Positions 21,801 through 33,200 of a DNA stretch of 64,000 nt are shown here, piece after piece. The DNA is from Termitomyces sp. T153 (lineage: Eukaryota > Basidiomycota > Agaricomycetes > Agaricales > Lyophyllaceae). The stretch lies in NCBI GenBank assembly GCA_018296165.2, contig JACKQL020000002.1:372001-436000 (forward strand), read 5' to 3'. Positions within the stretch are counted from its first letter, which is position 1. Every line of letters starts with the position of its first letter. The notes under the pieces are model-generated. The model had not been told where the DNA came from. It did no database searches and saw nothing but the letters and a program-made list of their open reading frames with translations. The translations under genes and the position numbers were made by a program.

Positions 21801-23215
21801 ATTGAGTATTGAGGTTGTGGTGGTGGGGTTTGGAGTGGTGGTGGAGGAGTCTGTGCTTTCTTCAGAGAACACATCAGCAAAATTATGATACTCTGGAGGA
21901 ACTACTTCATATAGAATTTCTTTTTCCTGTCCCTTGTTCTGGCAGAGTAGTTTCTGTGCTTGGGTGTTCTTTGGGCAAGAACAGTGGGGTTGGTAGTTGA
22001 TGGGAGTCCCATCTTGTAAAGTGCATGCAGAGGGGGTGGCATTGAATATTTGGATGCCAGGGGTTCTGGATTGATGGAGAAGTGTGTTGAAGTTGTGGCA
22101 GCAGAGTCTAGAGTCAGCTGGCATCATTGGTTGTGTACCACAGTCTTCATATTGATTTCTGGGGATGGTTGAGGAGAATCCCTGGAGTGTGTTCAAGGGC
22201 AGAGGTGCATTTTTCTTCCTTTCTTGGCCTTCTTGAGAGTTGGAGGTTTTGTGGTTGCTCTGGTGCTGCTGGAGTTGGGTTGAAGCCATCAGAGTCCTAA
22301 GGGACTGGAGGCAGAAGGGAAGGGGGCTACAGGGGTTGTGTCCAAGCTTGAGAAGTTTGTGGTAGGGCTTTTCTAGTCAAATGTGGAGCAGGGTTGACAT
22401 CCTAGAAACCATAGTCCTAGTAGACTTTAGAGGTTGGTTTTGGAGTTGGGTGATGGGGCACCAGTTTTGGAATCTTGAATCATTGTTGAGGGTGAGGTTG
22501 TTGGGGTAGGGGGTGATTCAAATGAAGATGAGGCTTATGTCAGAGAGTTGAAGTCCTGGAGAGTTGGTCAAAGGGGGTGCAAAGACTTCACATTGTTTGC
22601 TGGCAAAGTGTCAACAGCTTTTGCTGTCAACACAGGCAGAGGGGGGGTCTGTTAGAGAGTTGTTGAGTCAGATATGGGTGACATACAGACTTCAAATGGA
22701 GCTGTGAGAGGTCTAGGTGATGTTAGTGGTGTCTTTTGAGCTCTTGGAGGGAGGTGAGGTACTGAGGAGGACTGGTACAGAGTTGGGTGGTTATTCTGGT
22801 TGGGGTGGAGGGTGAGGTTGTGCCAGTGGGTTCAGGGCTTGATTGGCAGAACTAGGAGAAGGCAGGAGTGAGGGGGTGGTGGTGCATGGCTAAGCAGCTG
22901 GTAGTCAAAGGTCTTGTTATTATCTGTTGGCAAGGGAGATAGTTTGTTCTCATGCAGTAAGTGATTAACTCTGGTGGAGGTGATATTGCTGTTAGAGGAC
23001 TTGGGGAGGGTGGTGATGGTGGGATGCTGGAGGAGTTGTTGAGCTATCAATTGACCATTGCTGCAGGTTTGGTGGTGAAGTTATTGGTAGTGTCATGGTC
23101 AATCTTAGTAAGAGTGGAGCTAGCGGAGGAGGGGAGAGGGGTGTGAGGGAGAAGGGTGCATGCATGAGGAGTGCAATGGGGGATAGGCTAGGAGGGTGTC
23201 CAGAAAGAAAACCAT
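18880..23215 (-). pseudogene. Decayed pol of gypsy element A
   Basis: The minus strand carries scattered pol fragments in the expected order from right to left: both protease regions (about 22.0-23.2 kb), reverse transcriptase (about 20.8-21.3 kb), RNase H (about 20.5-20.7 kb, for example HNWDMSTTSWNN-like frames) and integrase to the pol end (19.0-19.8 kb). Many stops, large losses and almost no CpG. At the pre-chromodomain site this copy appears to have a sense codon (CCA) rather than TGA, though the frame is uncertain. Confidence 0.6.
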
Positions 23216-23781
23216 TGTAGGGGATGTTGTAAGGGCAACCTCTAGAGGCTGTGGCTCAATCACACAACTGGCAGAGGGAGATCCAAAGGTCTATTCAGTA
23301 TCTACAAGAAGTCCTAGAGTGCTAGCTACTCACCTGGCAGAGGGAGATCCAAAGAGAAAAAGTCTAAGGATCCACAATGCTAGTGTTTAGAAAATTTACT
23401 CTAGAGCTTCTGAAAACAACACTCAACAATAACCAATGTCCAGTTAAAAAGTGAAAATCCATTGTAAATGGTCTCAATCTCTGAACTCCCTGCATGTGAC
23501 CACATACCAATATGACCAAAAGATAGCCCTTAGTCAAAAGTACCTGTAGCCTAGAGATGGGAGGCCTACAATGAGTGGTGGGCCTGGAATACAGTAAAAC
23601 AAACCAGGGGTCTAGTAAGAGGCTATGTGAAAGGGGTGACACTTGTTGGAATTACAGACAGAGAACTGGTGCAGCCTAAGGGCTAAAACTGGAACTAGCA
23701 GGTAGGGAAATCAAAGGAGAATAAAGGAAAACCATAAGGAGGGAGAACAGCACAGAGAGGAAACTGGAACATCCCCTGACA
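23216..23781. mobile_element. Unknown ~566-bp insertion with inverted ends
   Basis: Lies inside the gag/pol junction of element A, which resumes on both sides. Its ends are TGTAGGGGATGTT and AACATCCCCTGACA, a 10-bp perfect inverted repeat (AGGGGATGTT at 23219-23228 and its complement at 23768-23777). It has no coding frame of note. A 20-bp stretch around GGCAGAGGGAGATCCAAAG occurs twice, near 23271 and 23336. It could be a solo LTR with TG...CA ends or a non-autonomous DNA element; no clear target duplication is seen. Confidence 0.4.
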
Positions 23782-23977
23782 GATGTGACCTGGGTAGAGG
23801 AGACATTGGTGTCTGATTCCACTACTTAATGTGTCTTTGCAATCAGGGCAAGACAGAGCAGGGCATAGTAAGTTTCAGGTACTGGCCAATCATAGACATT
23901 GGCTAGGTTTCCAGCAGAAGCATATGCAGGGTTAATTGCAGATATCAAGAATGGGGTAAGGTTGAGTCTTGATATTA
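23782..23977 (-). pseudogene. Gag remnant and primer-binding site of element A
   Basis: On the minus strand this holds the gag/pol junction and the gag N-terminus (NVYDWPV-like frame, compare 37.6-37.75 kb); most of gag is deleted between. Next to the LTR, 23965-23977 is AGTCTTGATATTA on the plus strand, the complement of the presumed self-priming site. Confidence 0.5.
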
Positions 23978-24105
23978 TGTCAGATTCCACTGACTATGGA
24001 GGCTCAGCTTAACTGGACAAGTCCTTACTAGGCAGACACAATGTCCTGCACTTATAACCTAGCATTCTGGAGAGGTCTGTACTTCAGACACTTGCAAGAG
24101 TAAGC
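23978..24105 (-). repeat. 5' LTR of element A, first piece (second piece 26304-26339)
   Basis: Starts TGTCAGATTCCACTGAC. It is cut at TAAGC (24101-24105) by the solo LTR 24106-26298 and resumes at 26304, then is cut again at 26340 by another LTR. Confidence 0.65.
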
Positions 24106-26298
24106 TGTCAGGTTCCGCTGACCCCAGGGGCTCAGCTGTACTGGGCGAGTCCTTACTAGGCAGGCATGATCCCCTTGCACTGGCAACCAGACACTCAAAA
24201 GCGTTCTGGACACTGATTGCTTGTGCGGGTAGTCGGTGGGATGTGACCCGAACAGGTCTGGGGGGATCTGGAGAAGTCAGATTGCGAGGAAACGGGACGG
24301 GCTTGGCAGAGTTCAGGCAGAAGACCATATGGGAGATTCGCGGACGTGAAGGGGTGGAAGGCTGCGCAATCAATGGGAGCGGAGCCAGGGTTTGATGGAA
24401 GATCAATTGGGGTTGATGGAGTCTGGAACCGAGCAAAGAGTGAGGTTCAGATCTGGTGAAAGAGTGTCAGGGTTTGTAATCGTAATTGCGGAGTTTGTGA
24501 GGTTGTCAAGGTTGGGGGAAGACTTGGGCACAACGGCCAGACGGAGTCACCAAGACAGTGTCAGACAAACTGAAATGGGGTTGAGATGGAACAAGAATGG
24601 ATTCAAGCGGAGATATGAAACGATAACGAGAATGATAACAAAATGGAGACCAGACAAGACCAGGAGACTGAGATAAGACTGGGAAACTGTGAGAAGACCG
24701 GGGGACTGAGATAAGACCGGGAGACTGAGAGTAAGGAACACAAGACACAGAACATGGAACACAAGAAAGGAAACAATCAGACCATAGGTAATGTCACGAC
24801 CCGCTCCCTAGCTCCCTAGACACTGCTCTCAACCCCTCCTGATTTCCCGCCTAACTCCCCGGGACCCCGCCCACACTTTCGACGCCCACACTGGACAACT
24901 CTGATGCTCCTCCGGCAAACCCCGACGGCAACTCCCTCTCCGTAGCCATTAACACCCCCTTGAAACCTTCCCCCACCGTTCCTGGCCACGTCATACGTCC
25001 CCGACCCCCTACCCTAGTTTACCCAACCCGTCCCGGAGTGTCACGACGTCCCCGGAGCGGCCGCGCCCCCAACTGATCCCATCAGAATACAGCCACGGCC
25101 CGACCTTGGGTTGTACCCGACACCCGTCGACTCAGCACAGCTCCGTCGACCCCCGCCATCATATCCGCCGCCTCGGAGGCACCCAGTAGTCGGTATATAA
25201 GTCATAGAATAACTCCTCGAACTTTAGTCTTGATATTACATTTTACCGGTTTCCCATGTTTCGTCTCTCGTCTCATCTCTATTTCTGTTTCTAGGCTTCG
25301 AATTTATCTTTTCTCAGTCTCGTCTCGTCTCTGTCTCGTCTCGACTGTACATACTTCCTTTGTTTCTCTGAAGTTCCCTTGCTCCCTACATCAGTACAAA
25401 CCCCGCGCATGCACCACGACCTGAACATTCTTAACGACAACTCCGGACCTCGCTACCCGCTCGGCCCCGGAAACCACCAAGCCCCGGTCATCCCCTGTCC
25501 AACTCCGACCCCGCTCCCCATCAACCGAGAAGCCTCCGCCTACCCCGCAAATCTACTTGTGCGCCCACTAACTAGCCCTGACACCCACCCTGGGTCAACG
25601 ACCAGTACCTCCGGTCTTAGACCCCTCCGAATCACTCAGGACTTACTCGGGCTGCTCTCCCTAGGGGCCCCTCGCAAGCTTTCCCCACCTCCGCTCCAAC
25701 ACCGGATGCCTGGTTATAAGCGCAGGACATCGCGTCCACCTAGTAAGGACTCGCCAGTGTACTGAGCCCCCGTCGTCAGCAGAACCTGACAGGTAACATT
25801 AACAATAAGTAGGTAATATCAAGACTAGAGTATGAAGAGCTACTCGTCGTCTTATATACTGACTACTGGAGAACTTTGGAGTACGTCGGCTGTGGCGGCA
25901 GGGCTTGGCAGAGCTCAACGGAGTGGGCGGGTGTCAGTTGCAATCAAGGGTCAGGCCGCGTTGATATGTTGATGGGATCATTTGGGAACGCAGGTCGCCC
26001 CAAGGTTGTCATGACACTCTGGAATGGGTCAGAGGAGCCAGGGTGTTGAGTTGATGATGGGTGGCAAAGATTGGGGTTTGGGAGACCCAGGGTAAGTGTC
26101 AGTGGCTGTGGGGAAGGTGTCAAAGTTGGCCAGGGGGCCGTTGGAGTTAGCTGGGAATGCGTCGGAGTTAGCCAAGGGTGCGTCAGGGCTAATCAAAATA
26201 GGCGTGGGGCATGGGCGGAAGTTTGGCGGAGCGTCAGGGTTTTGGGGAATGGGAGGTTGCTGGACAATGTGTGGGGTTCCAGGGGACGGATTGTGACA
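24106..26298 (-). mobile_element. Solo gypsy LTR, reversed, duplication TAAGC, itself split by a younger LTR
   Basis: Starts TGTCAGGTTCCGC and ends GGATTGTGACA. TAAGC flanks it at 24101-24105 and 26299-26303. Without the nested 24792-25791 copy and its duplicated GGTAA it is about 1,188 bp, a longer subfamily that also includes 30828-31974. It keeps some CpG sites, so it is of intermediate age. Confidence 0.9.
24792..25791 (+). mobile_element. Solo LTR of the young gypsy family, duplication GGTAA
   Basis: 1,000 bp, TGTCACGACC to GAACCTGACA, CpG-rich, close to the LTR at 8186-9173. GGTAA at 24787-24791 is repeated at 25792-25796. It has a TATA box near 25194 and AGTCTTGATATTAC near 25226. Confidence 0.95.
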
Positions 26299-26339
26299 TA
26301 AGCCAAGGGAAGTGGTCCAAGCAAGTCCAGAGTGGTCCA

Positions 26340-27388
26340 TGTCATGACCTGCTCCCAGCCACCTTGCTTCTCTGGAGTCCTCCCCCAACTCCCCCTTTGA
26401 CTCCCCCAACCTTTGTTCACCCATGGCACCCACTCTGGGTAACTCTGACACTTTTTTAGCAAACCCCAACAGCTCTCTGGCTAACTCCAATGACATCTTT
26501 GCCGCCTTTGACACTTCCCCTGCCTTTCCTGAGCCCCTGGGACCCTCCACCACTATTCCTGATGCTAGCATGCACCACCAGTTTGTCAACCTGACTTACC
26601 TGACCAGCTACAGAGCATCATGACAACCCTGGAATGGCCTGTGTCTCCAACTGATCCCATCATAATCCCATCAGTATATCACTGCAGCCTGCTCCATGAT
26701 CACAACTAACACTCATCAGCTCTGCATAACCCCAACAAGCCCCACTGCCAGACCCACTATCTTCAGAGCTGTTTCAGTAGTCTGTATATAAGCCATAGAG
26801 TAACATCCAGTACTCTAGTCTTGATATTGCCTTACCTGATGTGTTTCTGATTGTCTGTCTCTTGTGTTTCATATTCCATGTTACATTTTCCCTTCTCTCA
26901 GTCTTCTGGTCTTATCTTAGTCTTCCAGTCTTGTCTTGTCTCTATCTCTATTATTGTCTCATTATCATTTCATATCTCCACTTGAATCTATTTTTGTTCT
27001 TGTCTCAATCCTGCCTTGACTCTGTCTTGTCTTGTTCAACTCCATTTCCTTCATTGTATTCAAGTCCCTTAAACCTTAAACACTATTACAAATCCTGTGC
27101 TTATGATTACAAACCTCAAACATTCATAAACCAACTCCAGACCTTGCTAATTGCTCAGCTCCAAGACTCATCAACATCCATTAATCTCCCATCAAACTCC
27201 AGCCCTGCTCCTATTACTTGCATAGCCTCTGTTTGCTCCACACTTCCAATACTTGCTTCCAGACTTGTGCCTAACACCTCTTCAAGTTCAAACCTTCTCT
27301 ATACCTTGTCTTAGACTTTCCTGGACCACCCCAGACTTGTTTGGACCACTCCTCCTTGCTTATCCTCACCAGTATCTGAAGTCCAGAC
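26340..27388 (+). repeat. Old gypsy LTR, 3' end missing
   Basis: Starts TGTCATGACCTGC, has TATATAAG near 26785 and AGTCTTGATATTGCC near 26817, and is CpG-depleted. It stops about 110 bp short of the expected end, where the reversed LTR of element F begins. Confidence 0.7.
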
Positions 27389-28459
27389 TATCAGGTTCTG
27401 CTGACTATGGGGGCTCAGCTACACTGAGCAAGTCCTTACTAGGTGGACGCAATGTCCTGCACTTATAGCCTAGTGCTCTGGGGATGGTGTGGACTTCAGG
27501 TACTTGCAAGAAAAACCTTAAGAAGGCAGTCTAAGCAAGTCTGGAGTGGTCCAGGAAAGTCTAAGACCAAGTATATTAAATGTTGGGCTTGGGTGGGCAT
27601 CAGGTACAAGTCCCCATAAGCAAGTGTATGGGCTGCAGGGTAAGCGGAGGCTTTGTGAGTGTTAGGAGCAGAGCTGGAGTTGGACAGGGGATCAATCAAG
27701 AGTGATGGGTTCTGGGACCAAGCATAGAGTGAGGTCTGGAGTTGTCACAAGAATGTTTGAAGGTTTGTAGTGTGTGTGCAGAGTTTGTAATTACATTAGA
27801 GGTGAAAGGAACTTAGGAACAATAAAAAGAACAGAGACAGTCAAGATGAAATGAAGGCAAGACAAGACAAAACTGAGAAAGAGATAGATTTGAGACTAAG
27901 AATAGAAACAGAGACAAGACCAGGAAATATAATAGAAAGAAACACAAAACACAGGTAAGCAAGTAAAGTAATATCAAGACTAAGGTAATGGGTGCTACTC
28001 TATGTCTTTTATATACAAACTACTGGACCTTCTCCAAGGATTGAGGATGCAATGGTGGGGCTTTTAGAGCTGCATGGGATTGACAAGTGTCAGTCCTGAT
28101 TGGGAGGTGGGCCACAGTGATATTCTGATGGGAATGCAGTCTATTCTGTAGTTGTTGGGGAACTCCATGGTGATCATGTGGGCTGCAGAAATGGTCAAGT
28201 GATGTATGTCTGTGTTAAGAGAAGTGTCAGAAAGGCTTGGGGGCCTTGTAAGCAAAAGGAAGAGCTGAAGAGAACTACAGGAAATGTGCTAGGGTTTGCC
28301 AAAAGGTCATTCAGGTTTGCTGGGGAAGCATCAGAGTTGGCCAGGATGGGCACCATGGGTCAACATCAACAAAGGTTGGGGTGAGTTGGGAGAAATGTTT
28401 GAGGAGGCTCTGGAGAGGCAGAGTGTCCTGGGAGAAGGTCCAAGGTGTGGGAGTTGTGA
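27389..28459 (-). repeat. 3' LTR of decayed gypsy element F
   Basis: Reversed LTR beginning TATCAGGTTCTGC (TGTCAGG with one G to A change) and ending near GGAGTTGTGA. The element's antisense gene follows directly, about as in the young element but with the promoter region deleted. Confidence 0.7.
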
Positions 28460-28469
28460 TTTTAATTTT

Positions 28470-30011
28470 TTTATTCCTGAGTTGTTAATTTGGCCTTGAC
28501 AGAGTTGTCTGAAGCAGTGGCAGGCCCATCAAGATCTTTGTCTGGGGTCAGAGTTCCAGTGTGGTCAGTGGCAGAATCAGCCCCCACCTTATGATCAAGA
28601 CCCAGCCTTGCACTGAGTATAGTATAGTTGTTTCCAAGGCTCACAGGGTTGCACAAGCAGGAGTGACACCAGAACAGTTTGCAGAGGCCATTGGGCAGGC
28701 AAGAGGTCCTCTGACCCTTGAGTGGTGCTAGGCAGCAGCCCTAGTGAGTGGTTAGTGAGGTCTCCCCATATTAGAGCTAATATAGCCTTGCAGTGCATCC
28801 TCTGCACTTGACAGAGAAATTGGTGTGAATTTGAAGCACCAGTGCCAGAGTTGCAGCAGGTCACATTAGTGTCTCCCATGTTGGTCATAGCACAAAAAGT
28901 GCTCCATCTTATCAAGTTGGTGTGCTGCCTGTATTGCCATGGAGCAGGGCTGGAATTGAGAGTGGGTGGCAACTCAACTGAAGAAGGCATGGAGGGACAA
29001 GATGTCAGAGCAGAGTTCTGGAGTAGAGGGGAGGGGTAGCACAGAGTGATTGGCAATAAAGGTCAGACCCCTGCAGGGTAGACAAAGGAAGGGGGCCCCT
29101 ACAGTGCATAACAAGAGTAAGCAGAGAGCATCTCTATTGCCAGAGGCAGGGCCAAGCAAGTGGGTTTGGGGTGAGGAGTTAATGGCAGGGCCTCCAGGCC
29201 TCCAGGTGTATTCTCTGAGCTCTGGGGCTCTAATCAAGCAGTCTGTAGGGGCATCATGGTCAGCTTCTGAAGCTTTCCTGTGACAATGAGTGGAAGGATT
29301 GGAGAAGTCATTGGCCACCCATGAGGAGGAGGTCCAGAGGATCAGGAAGAATCAGGATAGGATGCAGAGGGAGCAGGATGCAGCATGGAGGGATAGGGAC
29401 ATAGAGGGACCAGAGGATGGCCATGCAGATGGCCACTGATCAGTTGCTGCAGCTTCAGGGCCTGCAGGCATAGATAGCATAGCTGGAGGCATACACAGAG
29501 GTGGTGGTACAGCAGTCAAAGGGGTCAGGAGCATAGGCAAGTCAGAGAGTGTCCTATGTAGAAGTGCCTTGGGCTGTGGCAGAAGTGGGAAGGAGATGAG
29601 AAGAATGGCTTGCCAACAAGGTGGCCTCAGAACAGCAAGGAGTAGTCCATATATTAATCCCATTTCTCTTATCTTCTGTTATACTGACATATCCTGGCAG
29701 ACTGGGCCAGGGAGCACTTAATCTTCCTTGATGGAGCATTAGCTGCACTTAGGTCTATCCATAATGGGCTGTTGAGGATGCTCAGGAATCTCCTGCCAGA
29801 GTTGGGCCAAGAAGTCAGGCAGCTAGGGTGCTTGCTGGTAGAGCATTGGCAAAGGACCATGGCAGACTCCAGAGTGTGGTGGGAGGTGGCAATGGACATT
29901 GGGGAGCCTCTTTCAGGTCACCTGGAGATCCTGGCAGTGGTGGTGGCCCAAATGGAGGTGGATTTGGTGGGGAGGATAGTAGAGGCACATCTAGAGAGGG
30001 AAAAGGAGTAG
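28470..30011 (+). pseudogene. Decayed antisense gene of element F (Zn2Cys6-like/coiled coil)
   Basis: Third copy of the antisense gene. Exon 1 is present from ELSEAVAGPS onward; the first ~50 codons and the promoter are lost. GVTPEQFAEAIGQARGPL matches the young copy closely. The intron is 28744-28793 (GTGAGT...CTTGCAG) with a CTAAT branch-like site. After it come CILC, then KVRPLQGRQRKGAPTV, EAGPSKWVWGEELMAGPPG, SWSASEAFL, WWEVAMDIGEPLS and VVAQMEVDLVGR, and a stop at 30009-30011. Stops and frameshifts disable it, but protein-level similarity over the whole length suggests it was once under selection. Confidence 0.72.
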
Positions 30012-30239
30012 GGGAGGAATCTGGGGCTGCTCATCTGGTACTCTGTGTTGGTCCCTCTCTGTGTTGGTCCCTTTCCTACAACATTATGTAATTTTGTAGT
30101 TCTTATATTTGACTTTCTTGGACTTCTAGCCTGGGTGATCAAAATTCTTTTTTCAGTTCAAGTAAAGAGGTAATAAACAAAACACATAGGGGGTTACTCA
30201 TGGGAGCTAAATCCCTAATGAATCCAGAAGCAGGGGTTA

Positions 30240-33200
30240 CACCCACTATTGCCATCTGTGTCTACTAGTCCTAGGGGTCTTGGGAATTGGTGGAGTGTCA
30301 TCAATAGTAGTCCCAGAGTTTGGTGAGGGCTCTGGCAAGGTTTTTGCAGAGTTCTCAAGTGTTGTTCTCAGGCCTGTAGCCCTTCCAATGGACCAAGTAG
30401 TGGGGTCAGCCATGGACCAAGCAGGAGTCAAGGATTTGGTTGACTTCATAGTAATATTTGTCTTCAACCTCAATGGGGGCAGTCAACTGGAGTGTTGTCT
30501 GGAGAAAGAATCTAGAGTATATTTCTCAAGGAGGCACAGCCTCTTCAGTCCCAGGGGCAGGTTGAGCTTATAGGCATGTGTTGAGACCTTCTGGAGAACC
30601 TTAAAAGAACCAAGTCATTTATGATCAAGCTTGACAGAAGGCCTCCAGGTCTTGAGGTTTTGTTGATCAAGCCAAACCAAAGTGCTGAGGAGCCAGTCAG
30701 GGGTGGGATCACATTGGGCATTGACATGTTTGGAGTAGGCTTGATTGGTGGTGTTGATTTTGTCCCAGAGGAACTGATGGAGAAATCAGAGGTCTTCAGC
30801 AACTTTGTGAACAACATGGGAGGGAATTGTCAGGTTCTGCTGACCTCGGGGGCTCAGCTACACTGGGCAAGTCCTTACTAGGCGGGCATGATCTCCTTGC
30901 ACTGGTAACCAAACACTTGAAGACGTTCCGGGCTCTGGTGGCTTGTGCAGGTAGTTGGGGGGATGTGATCCAGACAGATCTGGGAAGGTTCGGAGAAGTC
31001 GGATTGTGAGGAAACGAGACGATCTTGGCGGGGTTCAGGCAGAAGGTCATACGGGAGATTCGTGGAAGCAAGGGAGTAGGTGGCTGTGTGATCAATGGGA
31101 ACAGAGCCGGGGTTTGATGGGAGATCATTTGGAGCTGATGGAGTCCGGGACCGAGCAAAGAGCGAGGTTCAGGCCTGGTAGAGAAGTGTCGGGGTTCGTA
31201 ATCGTAATCGCGGAGTTTGTGAGGTCGTTAGAGTTGATGAAGACTTTGGCACAATGGTCGGACGGAGTCACCGAGACAGCATCAGACGAAATGGGATGGG
31301 GTTGATATAGGACAAGAGTAGATTCAAATAGAGATACGAAACAATAATGAGAACGATAACAAAACGGAGACAAGACAAGACTGGGAGACTGAGATAAGAC
31401 CGGGAGACTGAGATGAGACCGGGAGACTGAGATAAGGAAACGAGACACAAGACACGAAACAATCAGACCATAAGTAATGTTAAGCAATATCAAGACTAGA
31501 GTACGAAGAGCTACTCAATGACTTATATACTGACTACCGGAGGACTTTGGGGTACGTCGGCTGTGGCGGCGGGGCTTGGCAGAGCTCGACGGAGGGGGTG
31601 GGTGTCGGTTGTGATCAAGGATCATGCTGCGCTGATACGTTGATGGGATCATTGGAGAATGCGGGTTGCCCCAAGGTTGTCGTGATACTCCAGAATAGGT
31701 CGGAGGAACCAGGGTGTTGAGTTGATGATGGGTGGCAAAGATCGGGAACAGTGGGGGTGGTTCTCGGGGTTCGGGAGGCCCAGGGTAAGTGTCAGTGGCT
31801 GCGGGGCAGGCACCGAAGTTGGCCAGGGGGCCATCGGAGTTAGCCGGGGAGGCGTCGGAGTTAGCTGAAATAGGCGCGGGGCATGGGTGGAAGTTCGGCG
31901 GAGCGTTGGGGGTTTTTTTGGGGGTTCGGGGGTTGATGGGCAATGTGCGGGGTTTTGGGGAACAGGTTGTGACAGGAATGTCCTTGAAAGATAGGGTGAG
32001 CCAGGGGTTGTAGCCCTTGTTGGCATAAAAGGGGAAAACTCCAGTGGTGGAATGAGGCATGTTATTGTAGGTAACTTTGGTGAGGGGGAGTTCTGCATAC
32101 CAGTTGTTCTGTAAATAGTTAATATAGAGGTGGAGATACTGTTCCAATATCTGGTTTACTCATTCTGTTTGTCCATCAGTCTTTGGGTAGTAGGCAGTTA
32201 ATAGATTGGTTTTTATTTCAAGCACCTTGCATAATGATTGCCAGAAGCAGAAGATGAACAATGGGCTGCAGTTGGAGATAATATTGTCCAGAAGTCCATG
32301 CTTGGAGAAGATGTATTTAAGAAATAGCTTAGCAAACTCCAGAGTGTTGTTAGTGGTGTGGCAGGAGATAAAGAGGGCTTGCTTGATGAGGCAGTAGATG
32401 ACCATTCCTGGCCAAAAGTAAGTCCTAGAAATGAGTTGGAGAGTCTTACAAATTCCGGGATGTCCTTAGAGTTTGTGATTGTGGTGCTGCCAGAGTATGT
32501 TGAGGCAAATGGACTTGTGGTCCAGGGCATAGATTTGTCTACTCCAGAGTAGGAGGCAGTGGTCTGGAAATAGCATAAAGGGGTTGTTGATAGTTAACTC
32601 ATCAGCAGAGTTGTTGCAGGGGTCATGCTGGACAAAAAAGGAGTCTGGTAGTGCATTTCTGATTTGGTGGAGGATTCCTTCTTTATTCATAATCAGCATG
32701 GCATGCAAATGCTCAGGGAGGATTACCACTCAATAGTTGAACATGTTCCGCTCAGCCTCAAATGACTTTTTTAAATACACATTGGGCCTCTGGATGAGAG
32801 TGTTGGGCTTCACGCTGAGTCATCCAGAGGGATAGTGGATGGTAAAGTCATACTCCAAGAGGGTTTTGGACCAATGGGCTTGATGGCAGCTGAGCTGTTT
32901 TGTGGTCATGAAGGTTGTTGTGATCAGAGTAGACTTGAATGTGGTGTGGAGATCCCTTGAGGTAGGCCCTCCACTAGTGGAAGGCTTCAATAATGGCAAG
33001 GAGTTCCTTGTTGTAGAATTTGTAGTTGAGCTCTGCAGGGATCATTGAGCAGGTGTAGAAGGTGATGGGGCAGAGATCCCTGCCTCTGAAGTCTGATTGG
33101 GAGAGTATTCCAGCAATAGCATAGTCAGAGGCATTGCATTTGAGCACAATAAATAGAAAGGAGTCAAAATGGCAGAGAATTGGGGTAGAGGTGAAGGCTT

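Noticed and set aside
23196..23390. CRISPR-like or tandem array suggested by the doubled GGCAGAGGGAGATCCAAAG
   Set aside because: Only two copies about 65 bp apart in a eukaryotic repeat; not an array.
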